DNA from: Paraburkholderia solitsugae
GTDB lineage: Bacteria > Pseudomonadota > Gammaproteobacteria > Burkholderiales > Burkholderiaceae
Direction: 5' to 3'
Length of the DNA: 63,965 bases
Assembly (NCBI RefSeq): GCF_013177695.1
Contig: NZ_WOEY01000059.1
Coordinates: 1-63,965 of the forward strand
Of the stretch, positions 24,948 to 33,904 are shown one piece after another. A program made the position numbers and the translations under genes. The notes under the pieces are model-generated. The model saw nothing but the letters and a program-made list of their open reading frames with translations, searched no databases and was not told where the DNA came from. Position 1 is the first letter of the stretch. The number at the start of each line of letters is the position of its first letter.

Positions 24948-25268
24948 ATGGCAACCCAAACACCCTATTCCCCTCAAGCGCCGTCGCGGGCCGAAGTCGA
25001 CGTCCTGCCGGGCACCACGGTCATAGAATTCGGCACGAACTGGTGCGGCTACTGCCAAGGCGCGCAAGCGGTGATTGCCAAAGCCTTCGAACCCCATACC
25101 GGCATCCGGCATCTCAAAGTCGAAGACGGCCCTGGCCGCCCGCTCGGCCGCTCCTTCAAGGTCAAACTCTGGCCCACGCTGATCTTTATGCGCGATGGCG
25201 CCGAAGTCACACGCATCGTGCGCCCGGCTAACGCCACGGAGATCACCGAGGCTTTCGCTTCGCTCTGA
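24948..25268 (+). CDS. Thioredoxin-like protein
   Basis: 106 residues of thioredoxin fold. The active site is WCGYC (in VIEFGTNWCGYCQGAQ, near residue 30) and the cis-proline is in KLWPTLIFM. The CGYC pair, instead of CGPC, suggests a redox potential and partner range different from thioredoxin 1. No signal peptide is present, so it should be cytoplasmic. It is on the same strand as the MarR pair but separated by about 195 bases, so cotranscription is uncertain. Confidence 0.88.
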   Translation: MATQTPYSPQAPSRAEVDVLPGTTVIEFGTNWCGYCQGAQAVIAKAFEPHTGIRHLKVEDGPGRPLGRSFKVKLWPTLIFMRDGAEVTRIVRPANATEITEAFASL

Positions 25269-25358
25269 CCTGGGCGTCACGCACATATTGAACAGCGCGG
25301 CGGCGCTCGGCAAGTACGACGCAGCGCAGGAAAAGAACTAGCCACTACGGCGAGCGCT

Positions 25359-27527
25359 TCAGGGTTCGCAAACCACCAGGGCGTGAAGCTCGTCGATGTT
25401 GAAGGGTTTGGCGAGTATCGCTACGCCGAGCCGGCGCGCCCGTTCGAGTTCGTCGGCGTAGCCGGTCATCAGCGCGATTTTCTGCGCGGGCCACGCGCTG
25501 CGTACCTTTTCCGCGAGGTCGATGCCGTTGAGTTTGCCCGGCATCTGGATGTCGGACAGCACCAGTTCAAACTTCGCGCCGCCGGTCAGCACGTCGAGCG
25601 CCTGGTCGGCGTTCGGCTCGTGGCGCACTTCGCAGCCGAAGGTTTCCAGCACGGCGGCTACGCCCGCCGCCACGTCTTCGTTGTCTTCCACCAGCAGCAC
25701 GATGCCCTTTGAAGCCGGCGCCGGCTGGTGCGCCGCTTCTACGTCGGGCACCAATGCTTTCCGCCGCTCACGATAGCGCGGTAAATAAAGTCTGACCGTC
25801 GTGCCACTTCCCGGCACGCTGTCGATTTTGGCCGTGCCGCCCGCCTGTTCGCACATGGCGAGAACCTGGGCGAGGCCGAGGCCGGTACCCGAGCCGCGCA
25901 GCTTGGTGGTGAACAGCGGCTCGAACGCGCGACGAACGACGGCTTCAGGCATGCCCGCGCCGTCGTCGGAGCAGGTGATCAGCACGTATTCACCGTCGGG
26001 CAGTAAAGTGTCGCTGCCCACCAGACGGTTGTTCTGACAACGGATCACGAAGCGGCCGCCGCGCGGCATCGCATCGCGCGCGTTGACCGCCAGATTCATG
26101 ATCGCGAATTCGAGGTCGGTCGAATCGGCCAGCACCTGCCAGACGTTATCGACCATGTTCAAGGCCATTTCAATGTTGTCGCCAAGCGCTGCGTCGATCA
26201 GCGGCGCGGCGCTTGGCAGCCATGTAGCGAGGTTGACCGGCTCCTGCTTGAGCGGCTGCTTCTTCGCCACGCTCAGGAGCTGCCGCGTGAGCGATTCCGC
26301 CGTGGCGGTAGCGCGTTCAACGGCTTGCACTTCTTTTTCCAGGTTGTTATAGCGCTTCAAACGCGCCAGTTCAGTGTTGGCTGACACCACCATCAGCAGG
26401 TTGTTGAAGTCGTGCGCGACGTTGGCGACGAGATTGCCGAGCGCGCCCATGCGCTGTAATTGCCGGCTCGACGCCTCCGCGGAAAGACGCATGGCCACTT
26501 CGCCTTGCCAGCGTTCCCACGCGCGGCGCTCGCCGGCGAGCTGGCGCAACGAGAAAAACACCAGCAGCCAGATCGCGACGCAAGGCACGGCCGTGATCGC
26601 CGCGATTGCCATGAAGTGCTCGCGCCACGCGTCGCCGATCGATGCCGTCGCATACGCGCTCATGACATAGAGCGGATAGTCGCCGACCCGGCGAAACGCC
26701 AGCAACCGTTCGACACCGTCAACTGTGGAAGTCAGACGGATGTGACCGAATACCTGTTTGTCGCGCAATGCCGCGGTGAATGCGCTCTGCTGGGTGGGTT
26801 TGGCGCCCGCGGGCCACACCGGATAACGCACCAGCAGACTGCCGTCCTGGCGGTACAGCCCCAACGAGAGCGATGTATCGCCATTCGTCAGCTCACGGTA
26901 GAAGCGCGAAAAGTACTCGGTGCGCAGCGCGACGGACACCACACCGAGAAATTGCCCATTCTCGCCCGAGCGGCCAATCGCCGTGTTGAACACATTGGTT
27001 TGCGACAGCGGCCCGAACATGGACTGTGAGAAAAATGGCTGCGGCCGCATCGCCTTGGCGGCATCGAAGTCGTCGCGCCGACGCGTCGACATGACCGGCG
27101 CCGGATACGTGCGGCTCGACACCAGCAAATCGCCATTCGCGCCAAGCAGGTATATCGACGCGACCTGCGGGAAATCGCCACCGATTTGCCGCAGACGGTC
27201 GTGCAACCCGGCTTGCTGCGCGCGAATCTGTGCGTCGTCGTCGTTGCCGAGCAGGTCGACAATGCGCGAGGCCATCTGCTGATTGAGGTCCAGCACCTTG
27301 ACGGCCTGTTCCTCGGTCACGCGCGCGAGCCGGTCGATCATGTCGTTCGAATCGGCAATGCGGCGCTGGTAATCGAAATACCCATAACCCGCGAGGCAGG
27401 CCAAAGGAAAAACAATCGAAACGGCAAGCACGATCAGAAGCACGCGCCGCGTCGCCGCGAAATTACGCGACGGCATGGGGAAATCGACTGCGACACGCTC
27501 CGCACGTTGCACGGTCACGATCTCCAT
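25359..27527 (-). CDS. Membrane hybrid histidine kinase with extracytoplasmic sensor and receiver
   Basis: About 722 residues. One helix near the N-terminus (VLLIVLAVSIVFPLACLAGYG), a ~240-residue periplasmic sensor resembling a Cache domain (VASIYLLGANGDLLVSSRTY), and a second helix (AAITAVPCVAIWLLVFFSL). Then come the phosphoacceptor region with the AHDFNNLLM His box, an ATPase domain (NLAVNARDAM, DDGAGMPE, GSGTGLGLAQV) and a C-terminal receiver with Asp in LVLSDIQMPG. The NtrB-like His box suggests output through the receiver and a partner regulator. The start is uncertain between 27527 and 27476. Confidence 0.9.
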   Translation of the reverse strand: MEIVTVQRAERVAVDFPMPSRNFAATRRVLLIVLAVSIVFPLACLAGYGYFDYQRRIADSNDMIDRLARVTEEQAVKVLDLNQQMASRIVDLLGNDDDAQIRAQQAGLHDRLRQIGGDFPQVASIYLLGANGDLLVSSRTYPAPVMSTRRRDDFDAAKAMRPQPFFSQSMFGPLSQTNVFNTAIGRSGENGQFLGVVSVALRTEYFSRFYRELTNGDTSLSLGLYRQDGSLLVRYPVWPAGAKPTQQSAFTAALRDKQVFGHIRLTSTVDGVERLLAFRRVGDYPLYVMSAYATASIGDAWREHFMAIAAITAVPCVAIWLLVFFSLRQLAGERRAWERWQGEVAMRLSAEASSRQLQRMGALGNLVANVAHDFNNLLMVVSANTELARLKRYNNLEKEVQAVERATATAESLTRQLLSVAKKQPLKQEPVNLATWLPSAAPLIDAALGDNIEMALNMVDNVWQVLADSTDLEFAIMNLAVNARDAMPRGGRFVIRCQNNRLVGSDTLLPDGEYVLITCSDDGAGMPEAVVRRAFEPLFTTKLRGSGTGLGLAQVLAMCEQAGGTAKIDSVPGSGTTVRLYLPRYRERRKALVPDVEAAHQPAPASKGIVLLVEDNEDVAAGVAAVLETFGCEVRHEPNADQALDVLTGGAKFELVLSDIQMPGKLNGIDLAEKVRSAWPAQKIALMTGYADELERARRLGVAILAKPFNIDELHALVVCEP

Positions 27528-27956
27528 GAAAGAGGGGTATAGGTCGGGGTGGCAGGTCACAACGGGCCCCGCGTTGTTCGTGCGCTATTTCCCTCCCCGG
27601 AATTTACCGCACTTCCGCTGTTCTCCATAGGGAGAAACACCCGGACGTCGCGTGCAGGCACTGCACGCGATACGTTCGCCGTGAACATGAGTGGGAACAC
27701 GAATGACGCGGGCCAAGTGTACGTCTGCTGGACCGGTTAAGCGGAGAGGATATCGCAGCCGATTGACGCACCGGGTATGCCGCGTGTTGTGGCCATACGA
27801 CGCGGATAATGCGCTTTGTGCCAGGGGTTTTTGCTTAAGAGTGCGCCGTAGCGAATTGTGTGCATCCGATCGCTTGCCGCGATTGACTGCAACTACGGGA
27901 AAGCGTCATTAAACATTTTTTAAACGGTTCAAGCTTTTTCAACCACGACGCCAAGT
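27528..27956. other. Intergenic region upstream of the hybrid kinase
   Basis: About 430 bases between the receiver gene and the kinase, both on the minus strand. Small open frames occur, but none has a ribosome site with a protein-like sequence. I see no named element. Confidence 0.4.
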
Positions 27957-28415
27957 TTACGGCGGCCCGACGGCATGCATCGCGGCAGCCGACTCGAGCA
28001 AGCGTAAGAGGCGCTCCGGCGTCAGGGGTTTGGCACAATGCGCGTCGAAACCCGCTGCCCTGGCACGGGCCCGGTCTTCGCGCGATGCAAAAGCCGTACA
28101 GGCCACGAGCAGCATGTCCGACGTCGACGCGTTGGCCCGCAGGCGGCGAGCCAGCTCAAGCCCGTCGAGGCCGGGCATCTTGATGTCGAGCACAATGGCG
28201 AACGGCTGCCACTCACAGGCCATGCCGCACACGGCGAATGGATCTTCCAGCGCGCGGCACTCGAAGCCATCTGCATTCAGGAGCATCTGTAGCGCTTCGG
28301 CCGCTTCAAGGTAATCGTCGACCACGAGCACGCGACGGTTGGATGCCATCGCATACTGAATAGGACGCCAGACCACGACGTCATCGTTCTCGTCCATTCT
28401 GTCGTCGAACGTCAC
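27957..28415 (-). CDS. Stand-alone receiver-domain protein (CheY-like)
   Basis: 152 residues. After a short N-terminal extension the receiver runs from VLVVDDYLEAAEALQMLL (acidic pair) through FAIVLDIKMPGLDGLELARRL (phospho-accepting Asp) to LLVACTAF (switch Thr) and HCAKPLTPERLLRLL (Lys). There is no output domain, so it may act in a phosphorelay with one of the two hybrid kinases beside it. The GTG at 28415 is used because a GGGAGA site precedes it; an ATG 22 codons in (MASNRRVLVV) is the alternative start. Confidence 0.88.
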   Translation of the reverse strand: MTFDDRMDENDDVVVWRPIQYAMASNRRVLVVDDYLEAAEALQMLLNADGFECRALEDPFAVCGMACEWQPFAIVLDIKMPGLDGLELARRLRANASTSDMLLVACTAFASREDRARARAAGFDAHCAKPLTPERLLRLLESAAAMHAVGPP

Positions 28416-29072
28416 CGTATTCTCCCTGGTTTCTTCTTAGTGCCGTCTTTGGGCACTGAGTAATATGCTCGCAAGATTCGCTCCCGCCGCGCCGCGAACG
28501 CTTATCGCTCGCGAGGCATTCGCATCGGTTTTCGCCACGCTACGCCCGACGCACCGCCGCACACGCTTTACCTCACCACCATAGCTCACTGGGCGAACTG
28601 CCGCTTCCTGATTTATGCTCTCTTGACTCATCCCCATACACCGTGCGCAAACACGGGATGTTGCGTTGAAATATGGATGAAACGCACTTCCGTCGTGCAT
28701 GCCGCCCTTGCTGCGTGCATTGCGCATAACTTCGTGTTCACCTCGACATCATCAGCCCGCTATATACGGGCGAATATAGTCACTTCAAGTTGGGGAAAAC
28801 ACGCCAACTTCGGTTTAAAGCACACACGGAATTAGTCGGAAAGCGGTATCGTGTTAAGGAATCCTGCTTACGGGTTATCCCGCACGGCTTTCGATAAAAA
28901 CCTTCATACTGCGGTAACATTCCCATAGATACCGGGCCTGGCGTATTCGTCGCATAGCCCGGCAGGCCACAGGACTCGACAATGAGCACCAGCACGCGCA
29001 ACAACATAAAAAATTCGGGCAGCGGGTCCTCGAACCTTGCCGCCTTTCTCGAGCCGATGAGTCTGTAAGACG
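28416..29072. other. Divergent intergenic region between receiver gene and second hybrid kinase
   Basis: About 650 bases. The right part holds a 28-codon frame (28982-29068) beginning MSTSTRNNIKNSG and ending 4 bases before the kinase ATG. A coupled leader peptide is possible because the kinase itself lacks a good ribosome site. Otherwise nothing is identifiable. Confidence 0.35.
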
Positions 29073-31403
29073 ATGCAAAGCACGCACCGTCCGTTGCCCT
29101 CCTCCGATGCCTTGTTCGAGCACGCCGCCTGCGGCCTGCTCGTGACCGCTACCGACGGGCGGATCCTGCGCGTGAACGCAACCTTCTGCGGCTGGCTCGG
29201 CTATCAGGCGGCGGAGCTCACCGAGGCGATGCACATTCAGGATCTGCTGACCGCCGGCGGCAAGGTGTTCTATCAGACGCACGGATTGCCACTGCTGGAT
29301 ATGCAGGGTTCGGTGGCCGAGGTCAAACTGAACATGCTGCATCGGGACGGCCACATGGTGCCGATGCTGCTCAACGCGGTGCGTCGCGATAACGGCGAAA
29401 GCAGCTACCTCGAAGTGGCGGTGCTGATCGTCGCGGATCGTCACAAGTACGAGCAGGAGCTGCTGCTAGCGCGCCGCAACGCAGAAGCCTCTGTCGCCGC
29501 GCATCAACTTGCGCAGAAAGAACTACAGGAAAGCCGTGACGTGCTGAGCCTCGCCATGCGCGGGGCACGCATGGGTGCGTGGTCGCAAGAGCCGAAGTCA
29601 GGCGCATTCTGGTGGAGCCGCGAACTGGAAGCGCTCGCGGGCTATGCCGAAGGACGTTTTGCGACAATGCCTGGCGGTTTTTTCGAATTGATTCATCCCG
29701 GCGATCTGATTGCGCTCAACGAGGCGGTCGACCATGCCGTGGCAAGCGGCGACGACTACGTCGCCGAATTTCGCTTCCGGCATGCAAGTGGAGACTGGTG
29801 CTGGATGGAAGGCCGCGGTCGCGCCACCTACGACCGCCAGGGCGAGCCGCTGACGATCTACGGCCTCGGCATCGACGTCACCGAACGCAAGGACGCGCAA
29901 ACTGTACTGCTACGCCAGGCAGCGATTTTTGAGCACCTGAGCGACGCGATCGTCATCACCGACCTGAGAGGCAACATCACCGATTTCAACGCCGGTGGCG
30001 AGCGCATGCTGGGTTACCGCATGCGCGAAATTCTCGGCAAGCCGATCGCGATGTTCCATCCGCCGGAAGATGCGTTACGCATCCGCCGGGAAGCGCTCGC
30101 CGCCCTCGCCGCCGACGGCACGTGGCGCAGCGAATTGACTTTCGTGCGGCGCGACGGCACACGCGGGGTTTGTGAAACGGTGGTCAAGCCGCTCGCGAAC
30201 GCCCGCGGCGACATCTACGGCGCGGTGAGCGTGAGCCGCGACATCACCCGGCGCAGGCGTGCCGAACAGCAATTGCAGCGTCTGAATCTGGAACTCTCAA
30301 AGGCCGATCGCCGCAAGGACGAATTTCTCGCCACGCTCGCGCATGAGTTGCGCAACCCGCTCGCGCCGATGCGCAATGTGCTCGAAATCCTGCGTCTGAA
30401 GGAATTCGCCGACCCGCAACTGAGCTGGTCTCGCGACGTGTTCGACCGGCAATTGCAACACATGACGCATCTGGTCGACGACCTGCTGGAAGTGTCGCGC
30501 ATCACGCAGGGCAAGCTCGAATTGCGCAAGCAGCGGCTCGAACTCGCGCGCGCGATGCAATCCGCCATGGAAGCGGCGCGGCCCACCGTGCAGGCGTCGG
30601 CACATCATCTGAGCGTGACGTTGCCGCGCGAGCCGCTCTACCTCGACGCCGATCCCACACGCCTCTCGCAGATGATCCTGAACCTGCTGAACAACGCCGC
30701 CAAGTACACGCCGCCTGGCGGCAACATCTCGCTCACCGCGGAGCGCGAAGGCGACGAAGCCGTGATCGTCGTGCGCGATTCCGGCATCGGTATTCCGAGC
30801 GAGCATCTGGACAGCGTGTTCGAAATGTTTTCGCAACTCGCCCCGGCGCTGGAGCGCTCGCAAGGCGGGCTCGGCATCGGCCTCGCGTTGGTGCGCGGCC
30901 TCGCCGAACTTCACGGCGGTACGGTCGCCGCGTTCAGCAACGGTCCGGGCAGCGGCAGCGAGTTCGTGATCCGTCTGCCGCTATCGAAAGCGACCCCGGA
31001 GCCGTCGCATAGTGCGCCGTCCGAGGTGCCGCACACGGCGGGGTTGCGCGTCGTGATCGTCGACGACAATACGGACGCCGCCGATAGCCTCGCCATGGTG
31101 CTCGAACTCGAAGGCCACGAGGTACGCACGGCCGGTGACGGCATTGCCGGGCTGCAACTGATCGGCGAATTCGCGCCGCGGGCGGTGATACTCGATATCG
31201 GCTTGCCGAGCCTGAACGGCTATGAAGTGGCGCGGCGCATTCGCCAGGATCATCGCGACGCCGGCATGCTGCTGATCGCCGTCACCGGTTGGGGCCAGCA
31301 GCAGGACAAGCAGACCGCTGAAGAGGCCGGCTTCGACCATCACTTCACCAAGCCGGTCGATCCGCGAGAATTGCAGCGGGTGTTGAGCCAGCAACAGGAT
31401 TGA
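29073..31403 (+). CDS. Soluble hybrid histidine kinase with PAS domains and receiver
   Basis: 776 residues and no membrane helix. Three PAS modules span roughly residues 8-125, 160-285 (with the PAC-type ending YGLGIDVTERKDAQ) and 290-410 (ending SVSRDITRRRRAEQ). The HisKA box is FLATLAHELRNPLAPM, the ATPase has LNLLNNAAKYTPPGG and RDSGIGIPS, and the C-terminal receiver has Asp in AVILDIGLPSLNGYE. It should sense a cytoplasmic redox, light or small-molecule signal through the PAS domains. It is divergent from the lone receiver gene; together with the kinase at 25359 they form a signalling cluster. Confidence 0.93.
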   Translation: MQSTHRPLPSSDALFEHAACGLLVTATDGRILRVNATFCGWLGYQAAELTEAMHIQDLLTAGGKVFYQTHGLPLLDMQGSVAEVKLNMLHRDGHMVPMLLNAVRRDNGESSYLEVAVLIVADRHKYEQELLLARRNAEASVAAHQLAQKELQESRDVLSLAMRGARMGAWSQEPKSGAFWWSRELEALAGYAEGRFATMPGGFFELIHPGDLIALNEAVDHAVASGDDYVAEFRFRHASGDWCWMEGRGRATYDRQGEPLTIYGLGIDVTERKDAQTVLLRQAAIFEHLSDAIVITDLRGNITDFNAGGERMLGYRMREILGKPIAMFHPPEDALRIRREALAALAADGTWRSELTFVRRDGTRGVCETVVKPLANARGDIYGAVSVSRDITRRRRAEQQLQRLNLELSKADRRKDEFLATLAHELRNPLAPMRNVLEILRLKEFADPQLSWSRDVFDRQLQHMTHLVDDLLEVSRITQGKLELRKQRLELARAMQSAMEAARPTVQASAHHLSVTLPREPLYLDADPTRLSQMILNLLNNAAKYTPPGGNISLTAEREGDEAVIVVRDSGIGIPSEHLDSVFEMFSQLAPALERSQGGLGIGLALVRGLAELHGGTVAAFSNGPGSGSEFVIRLPLSKATPEPSHSAPSEVPHTAGLRVVIVDDNTDAADSLAMVLELEGHEVRTAGDGIAGLQLIGEFAPRAVILDIGLPSLNGYEVARRIRQDHRDAGMLLIAVTGWGQQQDKQTAEEAGFDHHFTKPVDPRELQRVLSQQQD

Positions 31404-31555
31404 GTGCCCGTGGCTCATCGGGTTTGTGCGGGATAGCTGGCTGTCACTCCTCTGCTACCCCGCGGGTATCTCGCTCGTGCCCCGCTGTTGCAACTCAGCG
31501 CGATGCCATCGCAACACGCGCGATGGCACGGCCGGCAAGCCTGGAATTGCAGCGA

Positions 31556-31598
31556 GGCAGACGTTCGCTCAGCCGTGATACCGGTGCGAACGTCTGCC
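31556..31598 (-). terminator. Hairpin downstream of transketolase
   Basis: A perfect 13-base inverted repeat (GGCAGACGTTCGC at 31556-31568 and GCGAACGTCTGCC at 31586-31598, loop 17) starts 8 bases past the tkt stop. It probably terminates tkt or protects its 3' end; no U tract follows. Confidence 0.5.
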
Positions 31599-31606
31599 AA
31601 CACGGC

Positions 31607-33691
31607 CTAAGCCTTGCTGCCCTTTTCCTTCACCCGTGCGATCTGCTGCTTCGCCACCTCATACACGTGCTCGGACGTGAAGCCAAACTTCTTCTTCAGG
31701 TCGGCGAACGGCGCGGAGGCGCCGAACGAATGCATCACCACCAGCCCGCCGAGCCGCCCGACATAGCGGTCCCAACCCAGCGCCGCCGCCTGTTCGACCG
31801 CGACGCGCGCCTCCACATCGGGCAGCAGCACCGAGTCCTGATAGGCCGCATCCTGTTGCTCGAAGATGTCCCACGACGGCATCGACACCACCCGCGCCGC
31901 GATCCCTTCGCTCTTGAGCTTCTCGTAGGCGTCGACACACAGCGACAATTCGCTGCCCGTGGCGAGCAACATCACCTCAGGCTTCTGCCCGTCAGGCGCA
32001 TCGGCGAGCACATACGCGCCCTTCTCCACGCCTTTCGCTGACGCATAGCGGCTGCGGTCCAGGGTCGGTAACGCCTGACGCGACACGACAATGCACGACG
32101 GCCGCCGCGGATGCGACATCGCCACGCGCCACGCTTCCGCGACTTCGTTCGCATCGCCCGGACGCAGCACGGTCAATCCCGGCACGCCGCGCAGCGACGC
32201 CAGTTGCTCGATCGGCTGATGGGTCGGACCATCTTCGCCGACGCCGATCGAATCGTGCGTGAACACGTAGATGGCCGGCACTTCCATGATCGCGGACAGG
32301 CGAATCGGCGGTTTCATGTAGTCGCTGAAAATCAGGAAGGTCGAACCGAACGGCCGCATATTCGACAACGCGAGGCCGTTCACCGCGGCACCCATTCCGT
32401 GCTCGCGAATCCCGAAGTGCAGGTTGCGGCCGCCATAGTTGTCGTGTTCGAAGCTGCCGGCGCCTTCGAATTTCAGATTTGTCTTGGTGGACGGCGCGAG
32501 ATCGGCCGCACCGCCGATCATCCAGGGCACGCGTGCGGCAATCGCGTTCAGCACCTTGCCCGACGAATCGCGCGAGGCGACGCCCTTCGGGTCGGCATCG
32601 AACGTGGGGATGTCGCTGTCCCAGCCCGCGGGCAATTCATGCGCTTCCATCTGGGCGAACTCGCGCGCCAGTTCCGGGTACTGCTGGTTGTACGCCTCGT
32701 ACTTTGCCTGCCACGCCTCTCGCGCCGCCTTGCCGCGCGCGCCGATGCCCTGCGCGAAACGTTCATGCACGCCGGCCGGGACGTAGAAGAATTTGTCCTC
32801 GGGCCAGCCATAGGCTTTCTTGGTGAGCGCGACTTCTTCGACACCGAGCGCTTCGCCATGCGCGGCGGAGGTGTCCTGCTTATGCGGCGCGCCCCAAGCG
32901 ATGATGCTGTGGACCACGATCAGCGTCGGCCTGTCCGTGATGCTTTTCGCTTCCACCAACGCGGCTTCGAGCGCGGCGGTATCGTTCGCGTCGTTCACGT
33001 GCAGCGTGTGCCAGTTGTAACCGCGGAAGCGGCTCTCCACGTCGTCGCTATAAGCGAGGTCGGTGTGGCCCTCAATGGTGATGCGGTTGCTGTCGTAGAT
33101 CCAGATCAGATTAGACAATTGCAGATGGCCGGCTAACGAGGCCGCTTCATGCGAGATGCCTTCCATCATGTCGCCGTCGCCGCATAGCGCGTAGACGCGA
33201 TAATCGAACAGCGGCGCATCCGGCTTGTTGAAGCGGTTTTCGTACCAGCGCGCCGCCATCGCCATGCCGACGCTATTGCCCAGCCCCTGGCCGAGCGGCC
33301 CGGTGGTCGTTTCCACACCGGAGGTCAGGCGGTACTCGGGGTGCCCCGGCGTCTTGCTGCCGAGTTGGCGGAAATGTTCGATATCGTCGAGCGAGACAGC
33401 GGGCGAGCCGGTCAGCTTGCCCTCGTCGTCCACGGCCTTCACGTTTGCCAGATGCAGCAGCGAGTACAACAGCATCGACGCATGCCCCACCGAGAGCACG
33501 AAACGGTCACGGTTCGGCCACAGCGGCTCGTCCGGATCATAGCGAAGGTGGTTTTGCCACAGATGATAGGCAACCGGCGCCAATGCCATCGGCGTCCCGG
33601 GGTGACCGGAATTGGCCTTTTGCACGGCGTCCATCGATAGTGTGCGAATCGTGTTGATGCACAGCTGGTCGAGGGCGGGATCGTTTTGCAT
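31607..33691 (-). CDS. tkt: Transketolase
   Basis: 694 residues. It starts MQNDPALDQLCINTIRTLSM and contains KANSGHPGTPMALAPVAY, the thiamine diphosphate motif GDGDMMEGISHEAASLAGHL, HSIIAWGAP, and THDSIGVGEDGPTHQPIEQL in the pyrimidine domain. It transfers two-carbon units between pentose and hexose phosphates in the cytoplasm. The ATG at 33691 has a clear AAGGAG site. It is a single gene with its own terminator; no gap or epd/pgk cluster adjoins it inside the window, unlike many relatives. Confidence 0.97.
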   Translation of the reverse strand: MQNDPALDQLCINTIRTLSMDAVQKANSGHPGTPMALAPVAYHLWQNHLRYDPDEPLWPNRDRFVLSVGHASMLLYSLLHLANVKAVDDEGKLTGSPAVSLDDIEHFRQLGSKTPGHPEYRLTSGVETTTGPLGQGLGNSVGMAMAARWYENRFNKPDAPLFDYRVYALCGDGDMMEGISHEAASLAGHLQLSNLIWIYDSNRITIEGHTDLAYSDDVESRFRGYNWHTLHVNDANDTAALEAALVEAKSITDRPTLIVVHSIIAWGAPHKQDTSAAHGEALGVEEVALTKKAYGWPEDKFFYVPAGVHERFAQGIGARGKAAREAWQAKYEAYNQQYPELAREFAQMEAHELPAGWDSDIPTFDADPKGVASRDSSGKVLNAIAARVPWMIGGAADLAPSTKTNLKFEGAGSFEHDNYGGRNLHFGIREHGMGAAVNGLALSNMRPFGSTFLIFSDYMKPPIRLSAIMEVPAIYVFTHDSIGVGEDGPTHQPIEQLASLRGVPGLTVLRPGDANEVAEAWRVAMSHPRRPSCIVVSRQALPTLDRSRYASAKGVEKGAYVLADAPDGQKPEVMLLATGSELSLCVDAYEKLKSEGIAARVVSMPSWDIFEQQDAAYQDSVLLPDVEARVAVEQAAALGWDRYVGRLGGLVVMHSFGASAPFADLKKKFGFTSEHVYEVAKQQIARVKEKGSKA

Positions 33692-33904
33692 GGGACACTC
33701 CTTGTTCGGCGGTTGGAACGTCGCCGGGACGCGCTGGTTCGGCGCGGCCGGCGAACCGTGTTCGCGTGGAAGAACGTGGAAAGAACGCATGAGGACCACA
33801 AGGCCCATCGATGATGCGCCGATGCGCGCAAAACTGCACGGCGCTTTACATCCAGTGCCCCGTTGTACCAGTACCGACGATCAGAGCGTGTCCTTTCAAT
33901 CCGC

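Noticed and set aside
28677..28835. Possible small protein beginning MKRTSVVHAALAACIAH
   Set aside because: Looks faintly like a signal peptide, but it has no ribosome site and an ordinary random-looking tail.
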